Below are positions 16,412-25,218 of a DNA stretch of 61,278 bases, piece after piece (position 1 is the first letter of the stretch; the number at the start of each line of letters is the position of its first letter). The notes beneath the pieces were generated by a model that was given only the letters and a program-made list of their open reading frames with translations, ran no database searches and was not told the origin of the DNA. The stretch is from Oscillospiraceae bacterium (GTDB lineage Bacteria > Bacillota > Clostridia > Oscillospirales > Acutalibacteraceae), in assembly GCA_028697255.1 (NCBI GenBank), contig JAQVFM010000003.1, positions 1 through 61,278 on the forward strand, written 5' to 3'. Both the position numbers and the translations under genes were made by a program.

Positions 16412-17254
16412 TTAACCTATAAGATTTTCCAAAAACCGGACGGCATCCCGGATATCCTTTTCGGGATTTTGTCCCACTTCGCGTTCAATGGTAAGATATC
16501 CATGATAGCCGATGTCATCAAGCGCTTTCAGGTAATTTGGAAAATCCACGTCACCTTGCCCGAGTGGCAATTCAACAAACGCTTGTTCCTCCTGAATGGC
16601 ATCCTCTATCATGCCGTATATAATTTCCGGGTCACATTCAATAAGCCGGCGGCCATCCTTTGCATGTGTATGTACAATATAGTCGCGCAAGGTATATACT
16701 GCCTGAACAGGATCGTCACCCGTCACCATCACAAAATTTGCAGGATCAAAATTCACAGCAACGCCTTTTGAACCCAACGAATCCAAAAACTTTTTTAACG
16801 TAACTGCAATTTCGGGTCCTGTTTCCACTGCAAAATGAGAATTTAAGCTATCGGCATAGCTGCAAAGCTGTCCGCAAGCGTCCTGCATAATTTTGTACCG
16901 CTCGTGCGAGGTATCTTCGGGAACAACACCGATATGCGTTGTGACTATGTCAGTTTCAAGCTCTTTAGCCATATAAAGAATACGTTTTGAGCGTTCGATT
17001 AAATCGGGGTTTTTTTCAGGATTACCAAATCCATGCCCCAAATCACCGCACAGGGCTGAAATCACAAGCCCGTGGTCTTTAACCAGTTTTAAAAATTCGC
17101 GGCGTTTTTCTCCCACAAGAACATCGGCCGACAACTCACCGTTTGTCGCATAAACCTGTATGCCCTGTGCACCGACATCGACGGCTTTTTTTAGTGCAGA
17201 GCGTACATCCGTACGAAACGAGTCCAGCATAACTCCAATAGAAAATGAATACAT
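16412..17254 (-). CDS. Sugar phosphate isomerase/epimerase (second TIM-barrel paralogue)
   Basis: A 280-residue TIM-barrel protein of the xylose-isomerase-like family. DIVTTHIGVVPED, FAVETGPE, VAVNFDPANF, IVHTHAKDG and ELPLGQGDVDFPNYLKAL carry the metal-binding His, Glu and Asp residues expected. First gene of the operon. A 124-bp divergent promoter region separates it from the AraC gene. Two different isomerases flanking one Gfo/Idh enzyme suggests sequential steps on one substrate. Confidence 0.87.
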   Translation of the reverse strand: MYSFSIGVMLDSFRTDVRSALKKAVDVGAQGIQVYATNGELSADVLVGEKRREFLKLVKDHGLVISALCGDLGHGFGNPEKNPDLIERSKRILYMAKELETDIVTTHIGVVPEDTSHERYKIMQDACGQLCSYADSLNSHFAVETGPEIAVTLKKFLDSLGSKGVAVNFDPANFVMVTGDDPVQAVYTLRDYIVHTHAKDGRRLIECDPEIIYGMIEDAIQEEQAFVELPLGQGDVDFPNYLKALDDIGYHGYLTIEREVGQNPEKDIRDAVRFLENLIG

Positions 17255-17332
17255 TGCTATCCCCCATTTAAAATGATGTTGCTTTCTTTATCTTTATTTT
17301 ATAAAATACTATTATCTGAGTAAAGGCACTAT

Positions 17333-17352
17333 ATTAACGGTTATTAACACAA
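17333..17352 (+). promoter_or_regulatory. Direct repeat ATTAAC in the divergent AraC/sugar operon region
   Basis: ATTAAC occurs at 17333-17338 and 17343-17348, exactly one helical turn apart, in the shared intergenic region. AraC-type dimers often bind in-phase direct repeats, so this is a candidate operator. Seen by eye only. Confidence 0.3.
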
Positions 17353-17378
17353 TATTGCTTTTTTAGGAGGAATTGAGC

Positions 17379-18203
17379 TTGCCCGCCAAATATGAGCATC
17401 ACATACTTCACGATCCGGATTTTCCGGTTATATTTCATTTTGATACACTGCATGAAAATCAATCAATTTTCGTGCACTGGCACGAAAACCCGGAGCTTTT
17501 ATTCTTTAAGCGGGGAGATGCTGTTGTATACTGTGACACTGTTGAAATAAACTCCTGTGCCGGGGACTTGATTGTGGTTAACAGCGGGGCGTTGCACACA
17601 ATACATAGCAAATCACCTTTATGCGAATATTACTGTCTGATAATTGATAAGACTTTTTGTGAAAATTTTGAACTTCCTGTTAGAGAAATACACTTGCGCA
17701 GTCCGATAAGCGATGAAAAGGTGCAAGCAAGCTTTGACTTTATCGCAAAGGAAATGAATGAGCAAAACTTATATTTTAAGGCTGCGATAAAAGCAGAGGT
17801 TATATCACTTATGGTAAGACTTTTTCGTATTTCTCCGGCACAACCTGCCTGTGAAAACAAACATAGCCGTCACCTTGATATGGTGCGCAAGAGTATCAGA
17901 TACATACGTCAAAATTACAAGGAGCAAATTTCAATAGACGACATATGCAACCATGTTGGTTACACGAAGTATTATTTCTGCCGAGTATTTCGCGAAATAA
18001 CAGGAAAAACTGTAATAGACACCGTCAACTTCATGCGATGCGATTATGCACGTACATTGCTGCTCAGCGGACGCTTTAATGTTGGCGAAAGTGCAGAGCT
18101 TAGCGGATTTAATAATCTTTCGTATTTTTCTAAAATGTATAAACGACACATGGGGGTTTTGCCGTCCGAAACATGGCAAATTTCTGAACGAGAAAAGATA
18201 TAA
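17379..18203 (+). CDS. AraC family transcriptional regulator
   Basis: The N-terminal cupin sugar-sensing domain (HWHENPELLFF, GDLIVVNSGALHTI) is followed by a C-terminal double helix-turn-helix of about 100 residues (ISIDDICNHVGYTKYYFCRVFREITGKT and VGESAELSGFNNLSYFSKMYKRHMGVLP). TAGGAGG at 17364-17370 is spaced properly for the TTG at 17379 and is too close to the ORF-track TTG at 17373. It is divergent from the sugar operon at 14431-17254 and very likely its local activator (inference). Confidence 0.9.
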   Translation: MPAKYEHHILHDPDFPVIFHFDTLHENQSIFVHWHENPELLFFKRGDAVVYCDTVEINSCAGDLIVVNSGALHTIHSKSPLCEYYCLIIDKTFCENFELPVREIHLRSPISDEKVQASFDFIAKEMNEQNLYFKAAIKAEVISLMVRLFRISPAQPACENKHSRHLDMVRKSIRYIRQNYKEQISIDDICNHVGYTKYYFCRVFREITGKTVIDTVNFMRCDYARTLLLSGRFNVGESAELSGFNNLSYFSKMYKRHMGVLPSETWQISEREKI

Positions 18204-18217
18204 TTTTTGGCACTATG

Positions 18218-18286
18218 TAAAAAACTATAGTCTTACTAAAAAACTATAGGTGCAATCGCTTGCAAAAACAGGAAATATACTATAAT
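18218..18286 (+). promoter_or_regulatory. pgk promoter with upstream direct repeats
   Basis: TAAAAAACTATAG occurs twice (18218-18230 and 18237-18249), 19 bp apart. It is followed by TTGCAA (18260) and TATAAT (18281), with a 15-bp spacer that is slightly short. The direct repeats are a candidate operator for control of the glycolytic genes. Confidence 0.5.
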
Positions 18287-18341
18287 ATATTCTTTTGTAG
18301 ATTATCTGATAAAAATTCTATTTTGGGAAAGAAGGTATTAT

Positions 18342-19532
18342 ATGAACTTTTTAAACAAAAAAACAATAGAAGATATCCAAGTTAATGGGAAAAAGGTTCT
18401 TGTACGGTGTGATTTCAACGTTCCGTTAAACGATGGTGTTATTGCTGACGACAAGCGTATAAGGGAATCTATTCCTACAATACAATATCTGATTGACAAC
18501 GGTGCAGCCGTAATTCTTTGCTCGCACCTGGGCAGACCAAAAGACGAGGAGTCAAAAAAGAAATTCACGCTGGCACCTGTCGCAAAACGACTTTCCGAGC
18601 TTATGCAGCGTGAAGTCAAATTTACGACCGATATAATTGGTGAACATGCCCATTCAATGGCAGCTGCCCTAAAATCAGGCGAAATCATGGTTATCGAAAA
18701 TGTGCGTTTTTACAAGGAAGAAACAAAAAACGATCCTGAATTTGCAAAATCACTTGCCTCACTTGCAGAAATCTTTGTAAACGACGCATTTGGAACCGCG
18801 CACCGCGCCCATGCATCTACTGCCGGTGTTGCAGATTATCTGCCCGCTGTTTGCGGCTATTTGATTAAAAAAGAAATTTCGATAATGGGCGGCGCACTCG
18901 AAAATCCCAAACGCCCATTTGTTGCAATTCTCGGTGGTGCAAAGGTTTCGGACAAAATCGGTGTGATTACAAATCTTCTTGAAAAGGTCGACACACTTAT
19001 AGTGGGCGGCGCAATGGCCTACACTTTCCACGCTGCGATTGGTAAAAAAATCGGCGATTCAAAATTTGAAGCCGATAAGCTTGAATTGGCAAAAGAAATA
19101 TTGAAAAAAGCTAAACAAAAAGGTGTTAAATTTTTGTTGCCGGTTGACAATGTGGCAGCAGATGAATTTAGCGAAAATGCCAATATCAAAGTATTTGAAG
19201 GCGGAATTGACGATGGCTGGATGGGTCTTGATATTGGACCTAAAACTCAAAAAATCTTTGCGGACGCTATTGACGGTGCCGGCACAGTAGTCTGGAACGG
19301 CCCAATGGGTGTAAGTGAAATGGCACCCTTTGCCGCCGGTACGATTGCCGTTGCAAAAGCGATTGCGGACAGCGGGTCTGTCTCGATTATCGGCGGCGGT
19401 GATTCGGCCGCCGCGGTAGAACAGCTTGGCTTTGCCGATAAAATGACGCATATATCAACAGGCGGCGGAGCTTCGCTTGAATTTTTAGAGGGATTAGAAC
19501 TTCCCGGTATAGCCTGCCTCAACGATAAATAA
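18342..19532 (+). CDS. pgk: Phosphoglycerate kinase
   Basis: Interconverts 1,3-bisphosphoglycerate plus ADP and 3-phosphoglycerate plus ATP. The 396-residue length is normal. It shows [12 protein letters not shown] at the N-terminus, [20 protein letters not shown], the nucleotide-site [12 protein letters not shown] and the C-terminal [13 protein letters not shown]. First gene of a pgk-tpiA-gpmI series. The stop TAA is also the first three bases of the inserted repeat (TAATGC), so the element abuts the coding end exactly. No gap gene precedes it in this window. Confidence 0.98.
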   Translation: MNFLNKKTIEDIQVNGKKVLVRCDFNVPLNDGVIADDKRIRESIPTIQYLIDNGAAVILCSHLGRPKDEESKKKFTLAPVAKRLSELMQREVKFTTDIIGEHAHSMAAALKSGEIMVIENVRFYKEETKNDPEFAKSLASLAEIFVNDAFGTAHRAHASTAGVADYLPAVCGYLIKKEISIMGGALENPKRPFVAILGGAKVSDKIGVITNLLEKVDTLIVGGAMAYTFHAAIGKKIGDSKFEADKLELAKEILKKAKQKGVKFLLPVDNVAADEFSENANIKVFEGGIDDGWMGLDIGPKTQKIFADAIDGAGTVVWNGPMGVSEMAPFAAGTIAVAKAIADSGSVSIIGGGDSAAAVEQLGFADKMTHISTGGGASLEFLEGLELPGIACLNDK

Positions 19533-19739
19533 TGCTCGCTGGGTGAGTATCTAAAGACAAAAATCTTGATTTTTGTGGTAAGCTCGTATTGATTGCCGCC
19601 TGTTATATGAAACGGTCGGGGGACGACCGTTTCATATAAGTGCAAGTTTCAATTTATTATAAAAAATCTTGTACCTGAATAATTAAAAAATACTTATACC
19701 TTATATTAGTAGCATTTTTTAATTATTCAGCAGGCATTA
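19530..19739 (-). repeat. Dispersed repeat with TAATGC ends, copy B
   Basis: A 210-bp element in inverted orientation relative to copy A. It begins TAATGCTCGC at the pgk stop and ends TTCAGCAGGCATTA. It contains the ATGAAACGGTCG/CGACCGTTTCAT hairpin and an imperfect form of the palindrome. It fills nearly the entire pgk-tpiA gap. Confidence 0.85.
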
Positions 19740-19766
19740 AATAATCAAATAAAGGATGATATTTTT

Positions 19767-20522
19767 ATGAGCCGCAAATATGTAATTGCAGGCAACTGGA
19801 AGATGAACAAAAACCCCCAGCAAGCTTACAAGCTTATTGAGGAGATTAAACCACTTGTCACCAACGCCGCATGCGATGTTATAGTCGCAGTTCCTTTTGT
19901 TGACATTCCTGCTGCCCTTGAAGCCGTAAAGGGCAGCAAAATCAGCGTGGCCGCACAAAATTGCCACTGGGAAGAATCCGGCGCATTTACGGGCGAAATT
20001 TCTGCCTGCATGCTTAAAAGCATGGGCGTTAACACAGTAATAATAGGTCATAGCGAACGCCGAACCTATTTTGGAGAAACCGACATCACAGTAAACAAGC
20101 GTGTCAAAGCCGCTCTTAATGCCGGGCTAAACGTTATACTTTGTGTGGGCGAGCAGCTTGAACAACGCGAGCAGGGCATTACCGACGAAGTGGTTGCGAT
20201 CCAGGTCAAAATTGCGCTGAATGGTGTCAGCGTTCAACAATTGGATCGCGTTATAATCGCATACGAGCCTGTATGGGCAATCGGTACCGGCCGCACAGCC
20301 ACAGCCGAACAAGCAAATGAAGTGTGCGCATTGATACGTTCTACGATATCCCGTCTATATGGTGATGCAGCAGCCCAAAACATTGTAATACAATACGGTG
20401 GTTCGATGAATGCATCAAATGCGGCAGAATTGCTGGCATGCGAGCATGTTGACGGCGGCCTTATCGGTGGCGCATCTCTCAAACCGGCCGACTTTGCCCA
20501 AATAGTATCTGCAGCTAAATAA
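19767..20522 (+). CDS. tpiA: Triosephosphate isomerase
   Basis: A 251-residue TIM barrel interconverting dihydroxyacetone phosphate and glyceraldehyde 3-phosphate. Lys in GNWKMNK, the catalytic His in IIGHSERR, the catalytic Glu and flexible loop in AYEPVWAIGTG, and the phosphate-binding YGGSMN and GLIGGASL are all present. AAAGGATG precedes the ATG. It is separated from pgk by repeat copy B, which may alter co-transcription. Confidence 0.98.
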   Translation: MSRKYVIAGNWKMNKNPQQAYKLIEEIKPLVTNAACDVIVAVPFVDIPAALEAVKGSKISVAAQNCHWEESGAFTGEISACMLKSMGVNTVIIGHSERRTYFGETDITVNKRVKAALNAGLNVILCVGEQLEQREQGITDEVVAIQVKIALNGVSVQQLDRVIIAYEPVWAIGTGRTATAEQANEVCALIRSTISRLYGDAAAQNIVIQYGGSMNASNAAELLACEHVDGGLIGGASLKPADFAQIVSAAK

Positions 20523-20597
20523 TATTTTGATTATTATAGATGATGCAGCTTTTTGTTGTTCAGTTGGCATTATAGTCGATTGCGTCATATAAAGATT

Positions 20598-20675
20598 GCG
20601 GGCGAACACAGTTCGCCCCTACTTTTGACCACTATAGCAGCAGCGTTTTTAATTATACAGCAGGCATTAGGCATT
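20598..20675. repeat. GGGCGAAC hairpin and partial TAATGC-element end before gpmI
   Basis: GCGGGCGAACACAGTTCGCC (from 20598) is a member of the short GC-rich hairpin family. It is followed by TTTTTAATTATACAGCAGGCATTA-like sequence matching the right end of copies A and B. It sits in the 168-bp tpiA-gpmI gap. Confidence 0.65.
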
Positions 20676-20690
20676 AAAGGAGCTTTATTG

Positions 20691-22223
20691 ATGAAAAAAC
20701 CCGTAACACTGATTATAATGGACGGTTTCGGCTTAAATACCGAAACACAAGGCAACGCTATAAAAAGCGCAAACACCCCAAATCTTAATAAGCTGTTTTC
20801 ACAAAACCCATATACTGAAATAGGCGCGTCGGGTATGGACGTTGGGTTGCCCGATGGTCAGATGGGCAACAGCGAGGTCGGTCACACAAATATCGGCGCA
20901 GGACGCATTGTTTATCAAGAACTGACAAGAATATCCAAATCAATTGATGACGGTGATTTTTTTAATAATCCTGTTTTGCTTGCTGCGATGGAAAATGCCA
21001 AAAAACCGGGTGCTGCACTGCATTTAACGGGACTGTTGTCGGACGGCGGCGTACACAGTCATAACACACATCTTTATGCACTTCTTAAATTTGCAAAAAC
21101 ATGCGGTGTTAAAGACGTTTTTATTCACGCCATGCTTGACGGCCGTGATGTGCCCCCCACCTCGGGCGCAGCATACATTCGTGAACTTGAGGATAAAATA
21201 AAAGAGATTGGCATTGGAAAAATTGCCACAGTAATGGGCCGATATTACGGAATGGACCGCGACTCTCAGTGGGATCGGGTTGAAAAAGCGTATGACGCCA
21301 TGGTAAATCGGCGTGGTCTTAACGCTGATGATGCCGCCGCTGCTGTCGAAAAATCTTACTTAACGCTCGATAACGAAGGAAAATACACAACCGACGAATT
21401 TGTGGTTCCGACGGTTATTGAGGGCGGCAGAGCGGTTTGCACCAATGACAGCGTAGTTTTCTTTAACTTTCGACCCGACCGTGCCCGTGAAATAACACGC
21501 GCCTTTGTCGACCCTGAATTCACCGGCTTTGAGCGCAGTGGCGGCATGCTGTCTTTGTGTTTTGTGTGTATGACCGAATACGATGCAACGATGCCTAATG
21601 TAACGGTGGCATTCGCACCCCAAACACTGACAATGACCATGGGAGAAACCGTAAGCAAAGCGGGCAAAACACAGCTTCGTATTGCTGAAACAACCAAATA
21701 TGCTCATGTTACTTTCTTTTTTAATGGTGGCAGGGAAGTCATGTTCGAGGGCGAAGACCGTGTTTTAATCCCAACACCTGATGTTGCCACATTTGACCAA
21801 AAGCCAGAAATGAGTGCCTATCCCGTATGCGAAGAAGCGGAAAAGCGAATATTGTCCGGGAAATATGACATGATTGTGCTCAACTTCGCAAACTGCGATA
21901 TGGTAGGACATACAGGTATATTCGATGCTGCCGTTAAAGCGGTTGAAGTCGTGGACGAGTGTGTCGGACGCGTTGTGGATGCAACAATAAAAATGGGCGG
22001 TACGGCTATAGTAACAGCCGACCACGGTAACGCCGACAAGCTAACCGATTCGGACGGCTCACCATTCACCGCACACACCACATTTAATGTACCGTTTTGC
22101 ATAGTCGGATTCCCTTGCATGCTTCGCAAAGGCGGACGGCTGGCAGACATTTCGCCAACCATGTTAAAAATAATGGGGCTGCCTCAGCCGCCCGAAATGA
22201 CCGGCAAAAGCCTAATAGAATGA
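20691..22223 (+). CDS. gpmI: Phosphoglycerate mutase, 2,3-BPG-independent
   Basis: A 510-residue Mn-dependent alkaline-phosphatase superfamily mutase converting 3- to 2-phosphoglycerate. It has the metal-binding MDGFGL, the phosphoserine motif [37 protein letters not shown], and late metal motifs [12 protein letters not shown] and VTADHGNAD. The ORF track starts 46 codons upstream inside a repeat, but AAAGGAGC directly precedes the ATG at 20691. The stop codon lies within the loop of its own terminator. Confidence 0.97.
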   Translation: MKKPVTLIIMDGFGLNTETQGNAIKSANTPNLNKLFSQNPYTEIGASGMDVGLPDGQMGNSEVGHTNIGAGRIVYQELTRISKSIDDGDFFNNPVLLAAMENAKKPGAALHLTGLLSDGGVHSHNTHLYALLKFAKTCGVKDVFIHAMLDGRDVPPTSGAAYIRELEDKIKEIGIGKIATVMGRYYGMDRDSQWDRVEKAYDAMVNRRGLNADDAAAAVEKSYLTLDNEGKYTTDEFVVPTVIEGGRAVCTNDSVVFFNFRPDRAREITRAFVDPEFTGFERSGGMLSLCFVCMTEYDATMPNVTVAFAPQTLTMTMGETVSKAGKTQLRIAETTKYAHVTFFFNGGREVMFEGEDRVLIPTPDVATFDQKPEMSAYPVCEEAEKRILSGKYDMIVLNFANCDMVGHTGIFDAAVKAVEVVDECVGRVVDATIKMGGTAIVTADHGNADKLTDSDGSPFTAHTTFNVPFCIVGFPCMLRKGGRLADISPTMLKIMGLPQPPEMTGKSLIE

Positions 22224-22242
22224 CATTCTATTAGGCTTTTTT
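22209..22242 (+). terminator. gpmI intrinsic terminator overlapping the stop codon
   Basis: AGCCTAATAGAATG and CATTCTATTAGGCT form a perfect 14-bp inverted repeat around the TGA stop (22221-22223), then TTTTTT. The last codons of gpmI encode the 5' arm. Confidence 0.9.
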
Positions 22243-22284
22243 GTGAAACAACAAGGTTCCCGGGTACCCGCCCACAATCTTTGA

Positions 22285-24450
22285 TTATGAGTGGGTAGGG
22301 TTCTTTTTTGATTTCATGGTCAGCGATATGCGATTTTTTTCAACATCAACACTTAATACCCATACCTTTACAATATCACCGATACGGACAACCTCTGACG
22401 GGTGCTTTACAAAATGATCCGCCAACTGCGAAACATGAACAAGTCCGTCCTGCTGAACGCCAATGTCAACAAAAGCTCCAAAATCAACCACGTTGCGAAC
22501 CGTGCCGTCCATTTCCATACCCGGCTTTAAGTCCTCGATGCCGATAACATCTTTTCGCAATAGAGGGGGCGGCAATTCGTCGCGCGGGTCACGGCCCGGG
22601 CGTGTAAGCTCAGAAATAATGTCCTGCAAAGTGGGCAGTCCTACACCAATTTTGTCGGCAAGGTTTTCGATGCCCAATTCCTCAGCCTTTTTAGGCAGCT
22701 CATCAACACGGCGGTGCTTTACATCGTCAGGCGTATATCCGCAAAGCTCAAGCAGCATTTTTGCCGCGTCATAGCTTTCCGGATGCACAGCAGTGTTATC
22801 AAGCACATTATCGCTTTCAGCCACGCGCAAAAATCCCGCACATTGCTCGAATGCTTTTGGACCCAGTCTTGGCACTTTTTTTAGCTGACTACGCGAGTCA
22901 AACAGACCGTTTTCTTCACGAAATGCAACAATATTTTTTGCCACAGATGAATTTACGCCGGCAACTTGCGACAACAATTCAACTGATGCCGTATTCAAAT
23001 CCACACCAACAGCATTCACACATTCTTCCACAACACCATAAAGCGCCTCCGACAGCCTGTTTTGAGGCATATCGTGCTGGTATTGCCCAACGCCGATAGC
23101 CTTAGGCTCGATTTTTACAAGCTCGGCCAACGGGTCTTGAAGCCGACGGGCTATTGAAACAGCCGAACGCAGCGACACATCAAAGTCGGGAAATTCCTTT
23201 GCCGCAAGCTTTGAAGCCGAATACACCGATGCACCCGCCTCGCTTACGACCATATAAGAAAGGTCGGTGTCAAGCCCGCTTATAAGCTCGGTAACAAACA
23301 CCTCGGTTTCGTGAGAGGCAGTACCGTTGCCTATCGCAATTACCTGAACACCATATTTTTTAATAAGGTCTGTTAAAATCCGGCTGGCTTGTTCCTTTTT
23401 GTTGTGTGGCGGAGTGGGATAAATCACCCCTGTATCAAGTACCTTTCCGGTACAATCAACAACCGCCACCTTGCACCCTGTTCGGTAACCGGGGTCAAGC
23501 CCCAGCGTCACGCGTCCTCTTACCGGCGGCTGCATTAAAAGGTGGCGCAGATTGAGCGAAAACAGCTTTATTGCATCCTCGCTTGCACGGTCAGTCAGCT
23601 CGTTTCTCAACTCGCGCTCAATAGACGGAAATATCAATCTGTCATATGCGTCCTCGGCCGCCAATCGCACGATATCTGTGCAGGGCGAACCTTCTTTTAC
23701 ATGCGCCGAGCAGACTATTCCCACACCTTTGATTCTGTCAAACTCAACACTGACTTTTAAAAATTCCTCTCGTTCTCCCCTGTTTACGGCAAGTACGCGA
23801 TGACCTGCCATTCGTTTGAGGGGTTCGCGAAAATCGGCATACATTTCATAAACGTCCATATCTTCTTTTAAGCCTTTGGCAACAACCTCGCCGCTTTCCA
23901 TGCATACGACGCGCAGCCTGCGGCGCACATTGGCATCGTCCGAAATCATTTCGGCTATTATATCCTGCGCCCCCTGTAACGCGTCTTGTGCACTGTCAAC
24001 TCCTTTATCCTGATTTATATAATCGGCGGCAAGACTAAGTGGATTGGCACAATCCGCTTGCTGCAAATATATTAAATCCGCAAGCGGCTGCAATCCTTTT
24101 TCACGCGCAACTGATGCGCGTGTTTTTCTTTTGGGGCGGAAAGGGCGATATATATCCTCAATTTCGGTAAGTGTCACTGCAGCATCCAGCGCCGAGGCAA
24201 TCTCGTCGGTCATCGCACCCTGCTTTTCAATTGTATCACGCACCTTTTCACGCTGTTCGTCAAGATTACGAAGATATTCAAGGCGCTTTGAAAGCTCGCG
24301 CAGCAATTGGTCGTCAAGAGACCCTGTCATTTCCTTGCGATAACGAGCAATAAACGGGATTGTGTTTCCATCATCAATTAACTGTATTGTAGTCTGCACC
24401 TGTCCCGGACGCAGCCCAAACTCCTTTGCCAAAACGGCGATAATATCCAT
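22285..24450 (-). CDS. tex: Tex family RNA-binding protein (S1 domain)
   Basis: A 721-residue Tex protein, a transcription-associated nucleic-acid-binding factor. It shows the N-terminal Tex region (GNTIPFIARYRKEMTGSLDD), the YqgF/RNase H-like centre (LGLDPGYRTGCKVAVVD), the helix-hairpin-helix region (LNTASVELLSQVAGVNSSVAKNI) and the C-terminal S1 domain (GMEMDGTVRNVVDFGAFVDIG). The ATG at 24450 has AAGGAG upstream and is preferred over the ORF-track start ten codons earlier. Standalone gene, convergent with gpmI. Confidence 0.95.
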   Translation of the reverse strand: MDIIAVLAKEFGLRPGQVQTTIQLIDDGNTIPFIARYRKEMTGSLDDQLLRELSKRLEYLRNLDEQREKVRDTIEKQGAMTDEIASALDAAVTLTEIEDIYRPFRPKRKTRASVAREKGLQPLADLIYLQQADCANPLSLAADYINQDKGVDSAQDALQGAQDIIAEMISDDANVRRRLRVVCMESGEVVAKGLKEDMDVYEMYADFREPLKRMAGHRVLAVNRGEREEFLKVSVEFDRIKGVGIVCSAHVKEGSPCTDIVRLAAEDAYDRLIFPSIERELRNELTDRASEDAIKLFSLNLRHLLMQPPVRGRVTLGLDPGYRTGCKVAVVDCTGKVLDTGVIYPTPPHNKKEQASRILTDLIKKYGVQVIAIGNGTASHETEVFVTELISGLDTDLSYMVVSEAGASVYSASKLAAKEFPDFDVSLRSAVSIARRLQDPLAELVKIEPKAIGVGQYQHDMPQNRLSEALYGVVEECVNAVGVDLNTASVELLSQVAGVNSSVAKNIVAFREENGLFDSRSQLKKVPRLGPKAFEQCAGFLRVAESDNVLDNTAVHPESYDAAKMLLELCGYTPDDVKHRRVDELPKKAEELGIENLADKIGVGLPTLQDIISELTRPGRDPRDELPPPLLRKDVIGIEDLKPGMEMDGTVRNVVDFGAFVDIGVQQDGLVHVSQLADHFVKHPSEVVRIGDIVKVWVLSVDVEKNRISLTMKSKKNPTHS

Positions 24451-24611
24451 GTTTAATACTCCTTTCCAAAAGGGATGCAAAAGATTATATCACAGCCTCA
24501 AACAGCGCGCAACGTGATGAATACTATTCTTAAAATAATAGATGTTTAAAATTTCCAGCTCTCATCATCAGTAGGTGCGATTGGAAAATAAAAATATTTA
24601 AAAATTTATAC

Positions 24612-24639
24612 TTGCAAATTATTACAATACATGTATAAT
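24612..24639 (+). promoter_or_regulatory. Promoter of the LexA-box membrane protein gene
   Basis: TTGCAA (24612-24617) and TATAAT (24634-24639) are separated by 16 bp. The predicted start of transcription falls inside the first LexA box. Confidence 0.7.
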
Positions 24640-24645
24640 AGTAAT

Positions 24646-24672
24646 CGAACACTTGTTCGGAACGTTTGTTCA
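24646..24672 (+). promoter_or_regulatory. Tandem LexA (SOS) boxes
   Basis: CGAACACTTGTTCG (24646-24659) and GGAACGTTTGTTCA (24659-24672) each contain GAAC-N4-GTTC, the Gram-positive LexA/DinR core. They are adjacent and lie immediately downstream of a -10 box, an ideal position for repression. Confidence 0.8.
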
Positions 24673-24694
24673 TAGACGAAAAGGGGTATTCATT

Positions 24695-25027
24695 ATGTTG
24701 TTAAGCATTTTAAGCATTATTTTAATGAGCATCATGTCGTTATATATGATTAATAAAGCAAAGTTTGCAAGCACTCGCCGTATGGCGCTTATACCGCTGT
24801 GCTGCGTTTTTGTCGAGCTTATGACTGCGGGTCTTTTGTCTATATCTTCGTTTTGGGTGTTGACCTTAATACTGATAATATTGCGTGCCGTGATTTTAAT
24901 TAGCTGTATCGGTGAATTACAAAGAGATGCAGCAGCCGCCCGGCGCAGGGCACACCGCTGTGCTGTACATAAATACAGGGCTGCAACAGTATACGCAAAA
25001 GCCCACCAGCCAAAGCGCTGCGCTTAA
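24695..25027 (+). CDS. Small membrane protein of unknown function, predicted SOS-induced
   Basis: About 110 residues. I do not recognise the family. Three hydrophobic segments are visible (about 1-19, 29-49 and 52-72), followed by a short Arg/Ala/His-rich cytosolic-looking tail (AAAARRRAHRC, ending KRCA). The ATG at 24695 follows AAGGGG and excludes the ORF-track leader, which is coded by the LexA-box region. Two perfect-core LexA boxes overlap its promoter, so DNA-damage induction is likely. SOS-induced small membrane proteins in Gram-positives (for example YneA or SidA types) often block cell division. YneA has a LysM domain, which is absent here, so a similar role is only a hypothesis. Confidence 0.65.
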   Translation: MLLSILSIILMSIMSLYMINKAKFASTRRMALIPLCCVFVELMTAGLLSISSFWVLTLILIILRAVILISCIGELQRDAAAARRRAHRCAVHKYRAATVYAKAHQPKRCA

Positions 25028-25076
25028 AAACTTAGCCGTTAAATTTATGATAAATTTACAAGTATATTTTCTTTGC

Positions 25077-25101
25077 GGGCGAGCACAGTTCGCCCCTACA
25101 C
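25077..25101. repeat. GC-rich hairpin repeat (GGGCGAGC...GTTCGCCCC)
   Basis: GCGGGCGAGCACAGTTCGCC followed by CCTAC, nearly identical to 20598-20622. It lies just after the SOS gene and may act as its transcript end. Confidence 0.7.
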
Positions 25102-25218
25102 TTTTTTATAGTTAGATTAGTAAGTTATAATAAATTTTCCTTTTGACTTTTAATTTGTTCATCTTTGTGGTAGAATACTGTAAAATCAACGGTTTACCGT
25201 GAACAGGAGATGAACGAT

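Noticed and set aside
20553-20690. N-terminal extension of gpmI in the ORF track
   Set aside because: It is translated repeat sequence; AAAGGAGC and family alignment place the start at 20691.
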